From contig NZ_CM001776.1 of assembly GCF_000332275.1 (NCBI RefSeq), forward strand, positions 3,351,737-3,415,736: a DNA stretch of 64,000 nt. The letters are read 5' to 3'. Under the pieces are notes generated by a model. The model saw only the letters and a program-made list of their open reading frames with translations. It had not been told where the DNA came from and ran no database searches. Origin of the DNA: Synechococcus sp. PCC 7336. Its GTDB lineage: Bacteria; Cyanobacteriota; Cyanobacteriia; Thermostichales; PCC-7336. The translations under genes and the position numbers were made by a program. This document shows positions 1 to 9,233 of this stretch, one piece after another. Position 1 is the first letter of the stretch; every line of letters begins with the position of its first letter.

Positions 1-156
1 GGGGGCAGCGCTCTGCACTTCGACCCGATAGATCGACTCAGCTCGGGCGACGGTTTGGATGGCGGCGTTGCCAAAGCTACTCAGGGCGATCGCCAGACTT
101 GTCAGAGAAACCCAAGCCATCGATCGCCGTCCGTGTCGGCCATATTCGAACTTCAT
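1..156 (-). CDS. Exported protein, N-terminal part only
   Basis: Only the first 52 codons lie in the window; the gene runs off the left edge. The ATG at 156 follows a strong ribosome-binding site, GGGAGGAG, five bases upstream. The N-terminus has a basic stretch (RHGRR), a hydrophobic core and an ARA-type cleavage site near residue 39, so it reads as a Sec signal peptide. The mature start, ESIYRVEVQSAAP, gives no firm family. The gene diverges from ftsH across about 280 bp that hold both promoters. Confidence 0.6.
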   Translation of the reverse strand, partial: MKFEYGRHGRRSMAWVSLTSLAIALSSFGNAAIQTVARAESIYRVEVQSAAP

Positions 157-438
157 CGCATTCTCCTCCCAAGCGTCCACTTGCTTTGAGGTTACCTCAA
201 CATCTAGTGAAAGGCTTGCTCTCAAATGCATTTAGACTACTACTGGTAGTGCATAGAGGGCACGATCCCCAAACGACGAGCAGCGAGTGTCCAGAGGTCT
301 GCAGCAGTTTGGCCTCCGAAACTGTGTCAGGCTAGATAAAAAGGGAAGGCGGCTAATTTTCCTATTCGCCTCTCCGAACTTCTACAGATCGCCCTCAATC
401 GCTTTGCTGAGAGGTTTTCGCGTAAGGAATGAATTGTT

Positions 439-2340
439 ATGGGGATTAATGACAAACCTCGGATGTCGCGCAATCGCATCATTGGCAACGTGCTATTTGC
501 GATCGCGGCTGCCATCTTACTGTTCAATTTCATCGGGCCGTTAGTCTTTGGCCCGAACATCCCACAAGTGCCCTACAGCTTCTTTATCGACAAAGTCGAA
601 GATGGGGCTGTGAGTCGAGTGCAGGTGGGTCAAGAAAAAATTCTCTTTCAGGTGCAGGAGCAAAGGGATGGCAATGCAGCCTCAGTCTACTCCACCACTC
701 CTATTTTCGATCTAGAACTGCCCAAGCGCTTAGAAGAGAAGGGCATTGAATTTGCGGCAGCTCCCCCAGCCAAAAACGGCTGGTTTTCCAATATTCTCAG
801 TTGGGTCATTCCTCCCCTCATCTTTGTGGGGGTATGGCAATTTTTCTTGGGACGCGGCATGGGGGGTGGCGGTCCTCAGGGGGCGCTCTCGATTAGCAAG
901 AGCAAAGCCAAGGTGTATGTGGAAGGGGAAGCTGCCCGCGTGACGTTTGCCGATGTGGCGGGGGTGGAGGAGGCCAAAACCGAGTTGATGGAAATTGTGG
1001 AATTTCTCAAGAGTCCGCAACGGTATCTCGACATCGGCGCTCGCATTCCCAAAGGCGTCTTGCTGGTTGGCCCTCCCGGTACGGGCAAAACCCTCTTAGC
1101 CAAGGCAGTGGCGGGGGAAGCGAAAGTGACTTTCTTCAGCATCTCCGGCTCGGAGTTTGTCGAATTATTTGTCGGTGCCGGTGCGGCGCGGGTGCGCGAC
1201 CTGTTCGAACAAGCGAAAAAGCAGGCCCCTTGCATTGTCTTCATTGATGAACTGGATGCGATTGGCAAGTCGCGAGCGTCGGGAAATTTTGTCGGGGGCA
1301 ACGACGAGCGCGAACAAACCCTGAACCAGCTATTGACTGAAATGGATGGATTTTCAGCAGATGGTGCCACTGTTATCGTGCTAGCTGCCACCAACCGTCC
1401 CGAAACCCTCGATCCCGCGCTACTGCGCCCCGGTCGGTTCGATCGCCAAGTGCTGGTCGATCGCCCCGATCTCTCCGGTCGGCTTAAAATCCTGCAAATC
1501 TACGCTCGCAAGGTCAAACTCGGCGAGGATGTGGAACTCAAGGCGATCGCCACTCGCACCCCCGGTTTTGCTGGGGCAGATTTAGCCAATTTGGTCAACG
1601 AAGCTGCCCTCTTGGCAGCCCGCGAAGGACGTACCCAAGTAGCACAGGAGGACTTTGCCGAGGCGATCGAGCGCGTGGTGGCGGGCTTGGAGAAGAAGAG
1701 CCGCGTGTTGAACGATCGCGAGAAAGAGATTGTGGCCTATCACGAGGTGGGTCACGCGCTGGTGGGGGCATCCGTTCCCGGCGGCAGCGAGGTGGCCAAG
1801 ATCTCGATTGTGCCGAGGGGGATGGCGGCGTTGGGATACACGTTACAGTTGCCGACTGAGGATCGCTTCTTGAATGACGAAAAAGAGTTGCGCGGTCAGA
1901 TTGCGACGCTGTTGGGGGGTCGGTCTGCTGAAGAGATTGTGTTTGGCAGCGTGACGACGGGGGCTTCAAACGACCTGCAACGGGCCACGGATATGGCAGA
2001 ACAGATGGTGACCAGTTACGGCATGAGCAAAGTGCTGGGACCGCTGGCTTACGATCGCGGACCGTCCAATTCGTTCTTGGGACAAGGCGGCGGCAACCCC
2101 CGTCGGATGGTGAGTGACGAGACCGCTCGGGCGATCGACGAGGAGGTGAAAGGGATTGTGGAGGAAGGTCACCAATTAGCTCTCGATATCCTGCAGCGCA
2201 ATCGCGATCTGCTGGAAGAGATTGCCCAGAAGATCCTGGAACAGGAGGTGATTGAGGGTAAGGAACTGAAACAGTACCTCGCTCGCGTGACTCCTTTAGA
2301 CCAGTCAGCAGTCGAAACTGGCGAGGCGGTCGTGGCTTAG
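439..2340 (+). CDS. ftsH: ATP-dependent zinc metalloprotease FtsH
   Basis: Membrane-anchored AAA+ protease that forms hexamers and degrades damaged or short-lived membrane proteins; in cyanobacteria FtsH complexes include those that turn over photosystem II D1. The 633 residues show two N-terminal membrane helices (about 14-37 and 114-137), Walker A GPPGTGKT at 211-218, Walker B with D270-E271, the second region of homology ending in RPGRFDRQ, the zinc site HEVGH at 435-439 and a further acidic ligand, probably D512. Length is normal. The ATG follows AAGGA by ten bases. A hairpin terminator lies 31 bp downstream, so it is probably monocistronic. Which of the usual four cyanobacterial FtsH paralogues it is was not settled. 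Confidence 0.97.
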   Translation: MGINDKPRMSRNRIIGNVLFAIAAAILLFNFIGPLVFGPNIPQVPYSFFIDKVEDGAVSRVQVGQEKILFQVQEQRDGNAASVYSTTPIFDLELPKRLEEKGIEFAAAPPAKNGWFSNILSWVIPPLIFVGVWQFFLGRGMGGGGPQGALSISKSKAKVYVEGEAARVTFADVAGVEEAKTELMEIVEFLKSPQRYLDIGARIPKGVLLVGPPGTGKTLLAKAVAGEAKVTFFSISGSEFVELFVGAGAARVRDLFEQAKKQAPCIVFIDELDAIGKSRASGNFVGGNDEREQTLNQLLTEMDGFSADGATVIVLAATNRPETLDPALLRPGRFDRQVLVDRPDLSGRLKILQIYARKVKLGEDVELKAIATRTPGFAGADLANLVNEAALLAAREGRTQVAQEDFAEAIERVVAGLEKKSRVLNDREKEIVAYHEVGHALVGASVPGGSEVAKISIVPRGMAALGYTLQLPTEDRFLNDEKELRGQIATLLGGRSAEEIVFGSVTTGASNDLQRATDMAEQMVTSYGMSKVLGPLAYDRGPSNSFLGQGGGNPRRMVSDETARAIDEEVKGIVEEGHQLALDILQRNRDLLEEIAQKILEQEVIEGKELKQYLARVTPLDQSAVETGEAVVA

Positions 2341-2370
2341 CGATCGCGCTTCAATTCAGTTGTAGACAAG

Positions 2371-2393
2371 GCGGGCATCTAGCCCGCTTTTTT
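2371..2393 (+). terminator. Rho-independent terminator of ftsH
   Basis: A six-base-pair stem GCGGGC/GCCCGC with a five-base loop is followed directly by six T residues, 31 bp after the ftsH stop codon. The neighbouring gene converges from the other strand. Confidence 0.85.
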
Positions 2394-2475
2394 AGAGGCT
2401 ATTAGGGTTACTTTGGGCGAGTAGATCGAGCTGTGCTGGTTGAGGGGAGTTCCTGCTGGTTGAGCAAATGGGCCG

Positions 2476-3432
2476 TTACCGCTTGTTCAGCCCCCTCAAC
2501 CAAGCCGTTACATCACTCAGTTCCTCAAAATCGAGCAGCGCTTCCCCCAAATTGTCTAAGGCATCGAAATCCAACAACCGCACCCGCTCCTCAACTTCGG
2601 CAGACAGCTCGCCCACTCGGCACTTGAGCTGACGAAGTACTAGCCCTACCTCTCGCTCGCGAACCTGCTCGATGCCCTGCTCGATGCCCTGCTCGATGCC
2701 CCTTTCCATCCAACTAGTCGAGATCTGCATAATCCCCTCCCGTTCCTCCAGTTCTAAGCTATCAACTTCGGCTTGAAACAAGCGCTCCTCATCCGGACTC
2801 AATCGCAGATAGCAATCGATAAACCGCGATAAAAACTCCGTTCGACCGGGATCGAGCCGCAACGTCACCAGCATCCGCAAACATTCGTTTTTGACCCGAG
2901 GGCGATCCTCTGGCGCAATTTGCATCTTCGCCATTAAGGCAGACGCCACCGGATTGTACTGCTCCAAATAATCTCGCCAGCGCAGACGATTCAGTTGAAT
3001 CGACCGGTAATTGAACTGCAACACCTGAAAATCTGGGAATTCTACCCGCAGATCGCTCGTCGCCTCCACCAGCGGGCTATCGTAGGAAAAGATAACCACC
3101 GGATAGATCGGCAAGTCATATTTCTCGAACAATCTTGCGAAATAACAAAACATCCGCCGCTCGAAGCGAGCTCTTGCAGAAGACTGAGGCTCGATATGAA
3201 AGAGGAAGTAGCTGTCCTCGCCGCGAAACTTCACCCGAGCCAGCAAATCAATAATTCGCTTCTCCTCCGTCCCAATGCTGCTGTACACCTCCTGGTGCAA
3301 AAACGTCACAGTGCCTCGCTCGATATACTCCAGGGTCTCTGGTAAAAATAGCTCTAGGAACTCCCAGAAGAATGTCTGAATCAGTTCCTTAAACAAGCCA
3401 TCATGGTCAATGGCATCGCCCTCAGACTGCAC
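2476..3432 (-). CDS. Rpn-family PD-(D/E)XK nuclease/transposase-like protein
   Basis: 318 residues resembling the Rpn/DUF4351 group common in cyanobacteria. The N-terminal half carries the nuclease-like core, including LLARVKFRGEDSYFLFHIEPQ near residues 62-82, which fits the D...ExQ arrangement of this superfamily, followed by RMFCYFARLFEKYDLPIYPVVIFSY. The C-terminal part has a charged segment with GIEQ repeated three times, then a DUF4351-like helical end (VRLLDFDALDNLGEALLDFEEL). Rpn proteins are DNA nucleases proposed to promote recombination; the role here is unknown. It converges on ftsH. A decayed relative lies near 13.7-14.2 kb. Confidence 0.8.
   Translation of the reverse strand: MQSEGDAIDHDGLFKELIQTFFWEFLELFLPETLEYIERGTVTFLHQEVYSSIGTEEKRIIDLLARVKFRGEDSYFLFHIEPQSSARARFERRMFCYFARLFEKYDLPIYPVVIFSYDSPLVEATSDLRVEFPDFQVLQFNYRSIQLNRLRWRDYLEQYNPVASALMAKMQIAPEDRPRVKNECLRMLVTLRLDPGRTEFLSRFIDCYLRLSPDEERLFQAEVDSLELEEREGIMQISTSWMERGIEQGIEQGIEQVREREVGLVLRQLKCRVGELSAEVEERVRLLDFDALDNLGEALLDFEELSDVTAWLRGLNKR
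2665..2700. repeat. Three tandem 12-bp repeats inside the Rpn-type gene
   Basis: CTGCTCGATGCC occurs three times without interruption. Read on the minus strand it encodes the GIEQ repeats of the nuclease protein. The unit is a multiple of three, so copy-number change would keep the reading frame and alter only the length of a helical linker. Confidence 0.95.
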
Positions 3433-3519
3433 TTAGCTTTTCCCCATCTCAACTCCACCGATCGCTCCCTACAGACAACACTCTATCTAGCAGCCAAACC
3501 ATCCCTACCATAGAGCCAA

Positions 3520-3858
3520 TCAAAATCGAACAATATCGAAGCGGAAGCCGCGATCGCCAAATTGATTTTCAGTATTGCGCAGACCGGGCAGTAGGGGCTT
3601 GCGGAAATTTCTTTGCAGTTCGATGGTTTGGGTGTTGCGATTTTGGGCTTCGAGGCGGAGGGTAGGACGCTCGGCTGAAACTTGTTGCAGACTCTGGAGT
3701 GAGTTGCGATCGCCTCCAGGTGTATCCAGTTCCCGCACCGCCGACTCGGAGGCTAGGGCTGTTGAACTGGCAGGGATAGCAACTGCTGCAATCCCTAACG
3801 CGATTGCGATATAGAGCCGAGATAAATTCACTTTCATGTTGAATGACCAAACACCCAT
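3520..3858 (-). CDS. Small exported protein of unknown function
   Basis: 112 residues with an N-terminal signal peptide (VNLSRLYIAIALGIAAVAIP, cleavage near LASES) and a short polar mature region rich in Arg, Gln and Asn. No family is recognised. The chosen ATG has AAAGG eight bases upstream; a second ATG seven codons later, at 3837, gives a more usual signal-peptide N-terminus but has a weaker ribosome-binding site. The gene is divergent from the RnfD-like gene and may share its control region, but no function follows from that. Confidence 0.55.
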   Translation of the reverse strand: MGVWSFNMKVNLSRLYIAIALGIAAVAIPASSTALASESAVRELDTPGGDRNSLQSLQQVSAERPTLRLEAQNRNTQTIELQRNFRKPLLPGLRNTENQFGDRGFRFDIVRF

Positions 3859-4128
3859 TCGCTTTACCTTTAGTGAGCTCGCCCCACCTGAGACTGACCG
3901 GAAGCAATAGCCGACAAGTTGTTGAGATGTGGTTGAGAGAATGCTTATTTGAGAGAACGTCCTGCTCGAAGCTGCTGCTCAACCGATCTGCGATCGCACC
4001 CTCCTCCCCCTTCAGTGTCCTTCAATTAGCAGTCTCCGGCAGTATTTTGTTTCCAAAAGTGAAACTGGCGACATCTCGCAAACTGCTAACCAGATACTGG
4101 CAACAGAGTTTTTGTTTGGGGGCGCACT

Positions 4129-5055
4129 GTGTTTCTAGATGCCCGGTTTTATCAAATTGCCTTTTTATCGCTCTTCTTGTGGTTGGGAGTAGGGGCGCGG
4201 GATTGGACCCTGCGCCCCGATGTGATGGCAGCCGCTGTCTTCAGTTGCGCGATCGTGCAGGTGGCGTTGGTGTTTTTAGTGCCGCCACCCAAGCCAGCCG
4301 AGACAGACCCTCGCGATCGCAAAGCCCTCGCTCGGGAGATTCTGCCGCAGTGGAAATATGCTCTGCAGTCATTGCCCAGTGCAGCGATCACATCACTGTC
4401 CCTCTGTTTGCTCCTGCGGGCCAACCATCCCCTGGCAATGGCTTTCGCAGGGGGAATGGCGATCGCCAGCAAGTTTTGGTTGCGAGCGCCCCATCGCAAG
4501 CACTTTTTCAATCCGGCTAATTTCGGCATTGTGGTGGCGCTCTTGCTGACGGGCGATGTTTGGGTGTCGCCGGGACAGTGGGGCACCGATTGGTGGGCGG
4601 TGTTGGCATTTGCGGGGGCGGGGGGCATGGTGCTGCGCCGCGTCGGTCGCTGGGATACGTCGGCTGCCTTTTTAGGGGTCTACGCCGCCTTAGAGATCGC
4701 GCGCAATTTCTGGTTGGGCTGGAGTTGGGATGTCGTAGCCCACCATCTCACCAGTGGCTCGCTACTGCTGTTTGCTCTGTTCATGCTGACGGATCCGCGC
4801 TCGATTCCCAATGCCCGTCCGGCGCGGGTAGTGTGGGCGATCGCGATCGCTTTGCTCACCTTCGTTCTGCGATATACCGTCTACCTTCCGGCGGCGATGT
4901 TTTGGGCGCTGTTTATCCTCTCGCCGCTGACGTTGTGGCTAGACGAAGTCTGGCCCGCAGAACGATTTCAGTGGGGCCAAAAATCTCCAGCCGCCGCTGC
5001 GTCTCCTTCCTTGCAGCAGACTGATTTACCCCAACCTATTGCCTTCGATCGCTAA
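4129..5055 (+). CDS. RnfD/NqrB-like integral membrane protein
   Basis: 308 residues, mostly hydrophobic, with about eight or nine predicted membrane helices. Sequences such as ANHPLAMAFAGGMAIASKF, HFFNPANFGIV and FALFMLTDPRSIP match the RnfD/NqrB (NQR2) family, whose members carry flavin in sodium- or proton-translocating redox complexes. The usual covalent-FMN motif region is not obvious. No other Rnf or Nqr subunit is in the window. It starts at a GTG after a G-rich stretch. The exported DUF2330 gene begins 18 bp downstream, so the two are probably cotranscribed. Function as a redox-driven transporter or flavin-linked membrane subunit is inference. Confidence 0.75.
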   Translation: MFLDARFYQIAFLSLFLWLGVGARDWTLRPDVMAAAVFSCAIVQVALVFLVPPPKPAETDPRDRKALAREILPQWKYALQSLPSAAITSLSLCLLLRANHPLAMAFAGGMAIASKFWLRAPHRKHFFNPANFGIVVALLLTGDVWVSPGQWGTDWWAVLAFAGAGGMVLRRVGRWDTSAAFLGVYAALEIARNFWLGWSWDVVAHHLTSGSLLLFALFMLTDPRSIPNARPARVVWAIAIALLTFVLRYTVYLPAAMFWALFILSPLTLWLDEVWPAERFQWGQKSPAAAASPSLQQTDLPQPIAFDR

Positions 5056-5073
5056 TTTCCAGGATTTGTTTCG

Positions 5074-6408
5074 ATGAACTTTTCTCGACTGTTTTCTCGA
5101 CCCTTTGTGGCGATCGCCCTCGCGATCGGCCTGTGTCTCAGCTTCGGCACCGCTGCCCGTGCCTTCTGCGGATTCTATGTGGCGAAAGCCGATGCCGATT
5201 TATTCAACCAAGCCTCGCAGGTGATTTTGGCGCGGGACGGCGATCGCGCGGTCATCACGATGTCCAACGATTACGAGGGGGATTTAGATGAATTTGCGAT
5301 GGTTGTCCCCGTACCTGTTGTCTTGCAAGAAGAGCAAGTGCATGTGGGCGATCGGGACATCATCGATCGCCTCGACGCTTTCAGCGCCCCCCGCTTGGTG
5401 GAATATTTCGACCCCGATCCCTGCGCGCGCGAGTTTGAGCTGTGGCAAGGACGAGCCCTCAACGACGCAGCCGCCCCCAGTTTAGAGTCGTCTAACAGGC
5501 GACGAGAGCAAGTGTTGGGGGTCACTGTCGAAGCGGAATTTTCAGTCGGCGAATACGACATTCAAATTCTCAGCGCCACTGAGTCAGATGGCTTGGAAAC
5601 CTGGCTGCGGCAAAATGGCTATCGCATTCCCGACAACGCTCAACCGCTGTTGCGTCCTTACATCCGTCAGGGGATGAAATTTTTTGTGGCCAAGGTGAAT
5701 TTGGAGGAATTCGAGCGCTCTGAATTCCAATATCTGCGACCGCTGCAAATTGCTTACGAATCGCCCAAGTTTATGCTGCCGATTCGGTTGGGGATGGCCA
5801 ATGCCAGCGGCGATCAGGATCTGATTGTCTACGCCCTCTCCCCACAGGGTCAGGTGGAGCTGACCAATTACCGCACTGTGAAAGTGCCCTCCAACATGGA
5901 CATTCCGGTGTTTGTCAAATCCGAATTCGATGATTTCTACACCGATATGTTCGAGACTGCCTACGAGCGGGAAAATAAGAATGTCGCGTTTCTAGAATAT
6001 GCCTGGGATATTCGCAGTTGCGATCCCTGTTCGGCCACACCCCCTTCGGCTGAGGAGTTGCGCAAAGCGGGGGTGTTTTGGCTGCGTCCCGGCCAGTCGC
6101 CGAATGCGTTCGTCACGCGGTTGCACGTTCGCTACACGCGCGATCGCTTCCCCGAAGATCTGCAGTTCCAAGAAACCAGCAACCGTCAAAATTTTCAGGG
6201 ACGGTACGTGCTGCGCCATCCTTTTGGGGGGGCAGCCAACTGTCCCGCCGGTCGGCAATATCGTCGCGGTTTAGGCGATCGCTTCGAACGAGAAGCCCAA
6301 ACCCTGGCAAATCTGACCGGTTGGGCGATCGACGATATTCGCGCCAAGCTCCCCAACATTCCAGAAGCCGCACCCGTACGCTGGTGGGAAGAGCTGTGGG
6401 GGAATTAA
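5074..6408 (+). CDS. Exported DUF2330 protein
   Basis: 444 residues. A clear signal peptide (hydrophobic core FVAIALAIGLCLSFG, cleavage after AARA near residue 30) precedes FCGFYVAKADADLFNQASQV, the start typical of DUF2330. The segment SNDYEGDLDEFAMVVPVPVV and the later ARxYTRDRFPEDL-like region (HVRYTRDRFPEDLQF) also fit. The function of DUF2330 is not established; the protein should be periplasmic or at the outer surface. There is a CDPC pair near the C-terminal third and further isolated cysteines. It follows the RnfD-like gene by 18 bp, which suggests a membrane/exported pair acting together. It converges on the metallo-beta-lactamase gene, leaving 15 bp. Confidence 0.85.
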   Translation: MNFSRLFSRPFVAIALAIGLCLSFGTAARAFCGFYVAKADADLFNQASQVILARDGDRAVITMSNDYEGDLDEFAMVVPVPVVLQEEQVHVGDRDIIDRLDAFSAPRLVEYFDPDPCAREFELWQGRALNDAAAPSLESSNRRREQVLGVTVEAEFSVGEYDIQILSATESDGLETWLRQNGYRIPDNAQPLLRPYIRQGMKFFVAKVNLEEFERSEFQYLRPLQIAYESPKFMLPIRLGMANASGDQDLIVYALSPQGQVELTNYRTVKVPSNMDIPVFVKSEFDDFYTDMFETAYERENKNVAFLEYAWDIRSCDPCSATPPSAEELRKAGVFWLRPGQSPNAFVTRLHVRYTRDRFPEDLQFQETSNRQNFQGRYVLRHPFGGAANCPAGRQYRRGLGDRFEREAQTLANLTGWAIDDIRAKLPNIPEAAPVRWWEELWGN

Positions 6409-6423
6409 AGATTGGCCTCGCCT

Positions 6424-7299
6424 CTAAGCAGCAGATTTCATCCAGTCAATGCAATCTTGCAACGCTTTGCGCATCGTGTCGCGATCGCCGTGAAAACGCC
6501 TGCCGTGACCGGGCAAGACCCACTCGAAGGAATAGCGAGTCAGAGTTTCCATCGATTCAATTTGGCGGGGCCAAGAATACCAGCAGAAGTTACGGAAGCC
6601 GATGAGGTGAGCGAGGGAAGCGGAGTAGGCGAGGTGGTCCCCCGTAAAGAGAACGCTGTCGTTGTAGAGCAAAACGGTGTGGCCTCGGGTGTGGCCGGGG
6701 ACGGGAAGGATGAAGATATCGTCGGCAAGTCGGTAGGGCTCGCTACCCCTGAGTTGGATTTCGACAGCTTGGGTGTCAGTGGAGATGTCGTCAGTATGAA
6801 GAATGCGATCGCAACCGAAGCGATCGCGAAATTTGCGGTGGTCGGCCACATCGTCGCGGTGGGTGAGGTAAAGGTAGCGGATGCCTCCCAGGTCTTCCAG
6901 CCGTTTGACTAAAGGGGGAGCGAAGCGGGGAGAGTCGATGAGAATATTGCCTGCGGGACGGGTGATGAAATAACTGGTAGCGCCGTAGGAGCGTTCGGAG
7001 TGATAGCCGCAATGGTAGACATTCTCGGCGATCGCGATCGGGAAACTCTGCTGAACCGCCCGAATATCCTCAGGTTTTTCGACAGTGCCGATGGAAGCAG
7101 TGGGGCAGGCGAGCAGCGCTTGTAAGGCTTGCAGGCGATCGCCTTCGGTGTCGGGTTGGTGGTGGACTGCCGATTGACCGTCGAGGCGGCTGAAGGTGTG
7201 GGGGGCCATCCAGCGGCAAGTGTCGCAATCGATGCAACTACTGTCAACGTAAAAATTGCCGGTAACGTTTTGGGGGCGTCGTTTGGAGAGTGTTGCCAT
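6424..7299 (-). CDS. Ferredoxin-like plus metallo-beta-lactamase-fold hydrolase
   Basis: 291 residues in two parts. Residues 1 to about 75 hold CIDCDTC and ACPTASI, a ferredoxin-like segment with a cysteine set suited to an iron-sulfur cluster. From about 90 the metallo-beta-lactamase fold follows, with THRDDVADH in place of HxHxDH, PVPGHTRGH, FTGDHLAYS and a final VLPGHGRRFHGD. Such fusions are common in cyanobacteria and plants; substrate unknown, redox or hydrolase activity is inferred. The ATG follows GGAGGG by about six bases. Three perfect 16-bp repeats sit just upstream. Confidence 0.85.
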   Translation of the reverse strand: MATLSKRRPQNVTGNFYVDSSCIDCDTCRWMAPHTFSRLDGQSAVHHQPDTEGDRLQALQALLACPTASIGTVEKPEDIRAVQQSFPIAIAENVYHCGYHSERSYGATSYFITRPAGNILIDSPRFAPPLVKRLEDLGGIRYLYLTHRDDVADHRKFRDRFGCDRILHTDDISTDTQAVEIQLRGSEPYRLADDIFILPVPGHTRGHTVLLYNDSVLFTGDHLAYSASLAHLIGFRNFCWYSWPRQIESMETLTRYSFEWVLPGHGRRFHGDRDTMRKALQDCIDWMKSAA

Positions 7300-7312
7300 G
7301 GGTTTGCCCTCC

Positions 7313-7360
7313 GAATGGCAGTGTAAGGGAATGGCAGTGTAAGGGAATGGCAGTGTAAGG
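7313..7360. repeat. Three perfect 16-bp tandem repeats before the MBL gene
   Basis: GAATGGCAGTGTAAGG is repeated three times end to end. The array starts 14 bp upstream of the MBL-fold gene's ATG and abuts its ribosome-binding site, so it lies in the leader or core promoter of that gene. Confidence 0.95.
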
Positions 7361-7389
7361 CTGTGCCAACCAGCCCGCGTCTTCTATTG

Positions 7390-7776
7390 TTATTCTGGCT
7401 CTGCTGACGGGGATTGAACAGTGGAGGAGGACTCAGACTGCGACAGAGGCGGGAAGGTTTCTTGGATGAAGGTTTCGAGATAGTCCGGGGGGTAGAGTTC
7501 GAGCATGGCGTGGGCGTCTTGCAGCAGGCGATCGTAGTCTCGACGCAGGATGGTTCGATCGATGTCGCGATCGTGCAGTTGGACGATCGCCAAGGCGAAG
7601 GCTAAACCGTACAAGCTAATGCAGGCAACTGTAGGGAGCTCGGCATTCGCTGGGGAGGGATCGCGGCTCGAAGGGAATGGGCTGGGGTGACAGGTAATGC
7701 TCAGCAGCGATCGCCCGGAGCGATCGCGAATGGAGATCTGAGTATCGATGGGGCCTGACGGGGGAATTGCGCTCAT
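7390..7776 (-). CDS. Hypothetical protein
   Basis: 128 residues from the ATG at 7776; an in-frame TTG at 7803 is a weaker alternative. The N-terminal third is proline- and serine-rich, the middle (VACISLYGLAFALAIVQLHDRDIDRTILRRDYDRLLQDAHAML, read in two pieces) looks like a compact helical domain, and the tail is acidic and serine-rich. No family was recognised. It lies between the MBL-fold gene and the HTH gene, on the same strand as the former but separated from it by about 90 bp and the tandem repeats. Confidence 0.5.
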   Translation of the reverse strand: MSAIPPSGPIDTQISIRDRSGRSLLSITCHPSPFPSSRDPSPANAELPTVACISLYGLAFALAIVQLHDRDIDRTILRRDYDRLLQDAHAMLELYPPDYLETFIQETFPPLSQSESSSTVQSPSAEPE

Positions 7777-8038
7777 GGGTTGCTGAGGGGGTATGGCTGG
7801 CAATCTCGATGGCTGGGGACGGATTTCGGCTGAGGAAATGCAGGCGGTAACCGACAGGTGAGGGGCAATGCAGATAAAGTGAGTTGAAGGCCCCTCAACT
7901 GGCGCGATCTGCTACACGAGATCGCGGTTGGCTTATGAATGTCTAGCCTGACAGTCGAATGGGATTGTTTATCGGAGAGTAATTCTCATTAGCAATCGTA
8001 ACTCAAATTATTTTAGTCGTCTATAAGTTTACGTTAAA

Positions 8039-8326
8039 ATGGCATCGAAGCCCAGATCCCCACTCGCTATGCTCAGAAGAATTCGATTTTTAACTCAAGA
8101 GCAGTTGAGTAAAGCGCTCGGAGTGTCGGAGACGACGATTCGCAATTGGGAGAAGGGTCGAGCAGTTCCGCGACTGACAATTCGTCAGGTGAAGGAGTTG
8201 TGCCGGGTGCTCGATGTCAGCCTCGACCAGTTGCCCGACGACTTCGGTCCCCAGTTGCTGCAGCCGGGATTGAAGGCGGCAGAGCTTCCCCACGATTACA
8301 CGGCGAGCGATCGCGAGTTGGAATGA
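8039..8326 (+). CDS. XRE-type helix-turn-helix regulator
   Basis: 95 residues. An N-terminal XRE/Cro-like domain is clear: LTQEQLSKALGVSETTIRNW (about 18-37) has the Q..LA..LGVS...I..WE pattern. The C-terminal 35 residues are not recognised. No ribosome-binding site precedes the ATG; TATAAG lies 11 bp upstream, so a leaderless or very short-leader transcript is possible. It may act on itself or a neighbour, but no convincing operator was identified. It converges on tRNA-Phe. Confidence 0.8.
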   Translation: MASKPRSPLAMLRRIRFLTQEQLSKALGVSETTIRNWEKGRAVPRLTIRQVKELCRVLDVSLDQLPDDFGPQLLQPGLKAAELPHDYTASDRELE

Positions 8327-8498
8327 ATCTCAAACGGGCCGCCCGCTGGAGTCGGGTACACACAACACCCATTGTCAACACCCGTTGCCAAAACACCAAT
8401 TGACGGCGAAGCTGTCGATAGAGGAAACCCAGCAGTTGTAAAAATCGCTCGCAAAGGAATTAGGTCGAACCGAGTCTCATCACTTGAGTTTCGGGAGA

Positions 8499-8571
<73 letters not shown>

Positions 8572-8662
8572 GGGGGGGCTGCGCCAAACGCAACTAAGAG
8601 CATAACGAACTGCGTACTGAGGCGCAAGACTTTTCAAAACGCAACCCTCAGACACAGAGAAA

Positions 8663-8691
8663 TTGACATTGCAACAAACAACTTGTTACCA
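8663..8691 (+). promoter_or_regulatory. Possible str operon promoter
   Basis: A perfect -35 element TTGACA at 8663-8668 is followed after 17 bp by TTACCA, a weak -10. It lies about 90 bp before rpsL on its strand. The -35 match and spacing support it; the -10 is poor. Confidence 0.4.
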
Positions 8692-8783
8692 TTCATCTTC
8701 GGTGCGTTAGTCGGGCATCTGCGCGAAGTGGAGTGCTTGCAACCGCCTGCTCCCGATGAATTGTCAATCCAGAACTCGGTTTT

Positions 8784-9158
8784 ATGCCCACCATCCAGCA
8801 GCTCATTCGAGACGAAAGAAGCGTCGCAAAGCAGAAATCGAAATCCCCTGCGCTCAAGTCATGCCCGCAGCGTCGCGGCGTCTGTACCCGCGTTTACACA
8901 ACCACCCCCAAAAAGCCCAATTCTGCCCTGCGTAAAGTGGCTCGCGTTCGCCTGACCTCTGGTTTTGAAGTGACTGCCTACATTCCCGGCATCGGTCACA
9001 ATCTGCAAGAGCACTCGGTGGTGATGATTCGTGGCGGACGAGTCAAAGATTTGCCGGGGGTCCGCTACCATATCATTCGCGGCACCCTCGATACTGCAGG
9101 CGTTAAAGACCGCCGCCAAGGTCGGTCCAAATACGGCGCTAAGCGTCCTAAAGAATAA
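8784..9158 (+). CDS. rpsL: 30S ribosomal protein S12
   Basis: 124 residues, the normal bacterial length. It sits at the decoding centre of the small subunit. [17 protein letters not shown] and [17 protein letters not shown] are the invariant streptomycin-region loops, with lysine at both positions where resistance changes usually occur. First gene of the str operon, 75 bp before rpsG. Confidence 0.98.
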   Translation: MPTIQQLIRDERSVAKQKSKSPALKSCPQRRGVCTRVYTTTPKKPNSALRKVARVRLTSGFEVTAYIPGIGHNLQEHSVVMIRGGRVKDLPGVRYHIIRGTLDTAGVKDRRQGRSKYGAKRPKE

Positions 9159-9233
9159 GCGCCCATCCTGCCTGCTCTGCTCGTCTTCGAAGCCCAGCCC
9201 GTTACACTCGATTAAAAGGATTCGTATCTCCCC

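Noticed and set aside
99-335. 78-codon plus-strand ORF at the left end
   Set aside because: It is antisense to the exported-protein N-terminus and runs through the divergent promoter region.
7960-8038. Fur-like or inverted-repeat operator before the HTH gene
   Set aside because: Only partial AATTCTCATTA-type similarity and no good palindrome.
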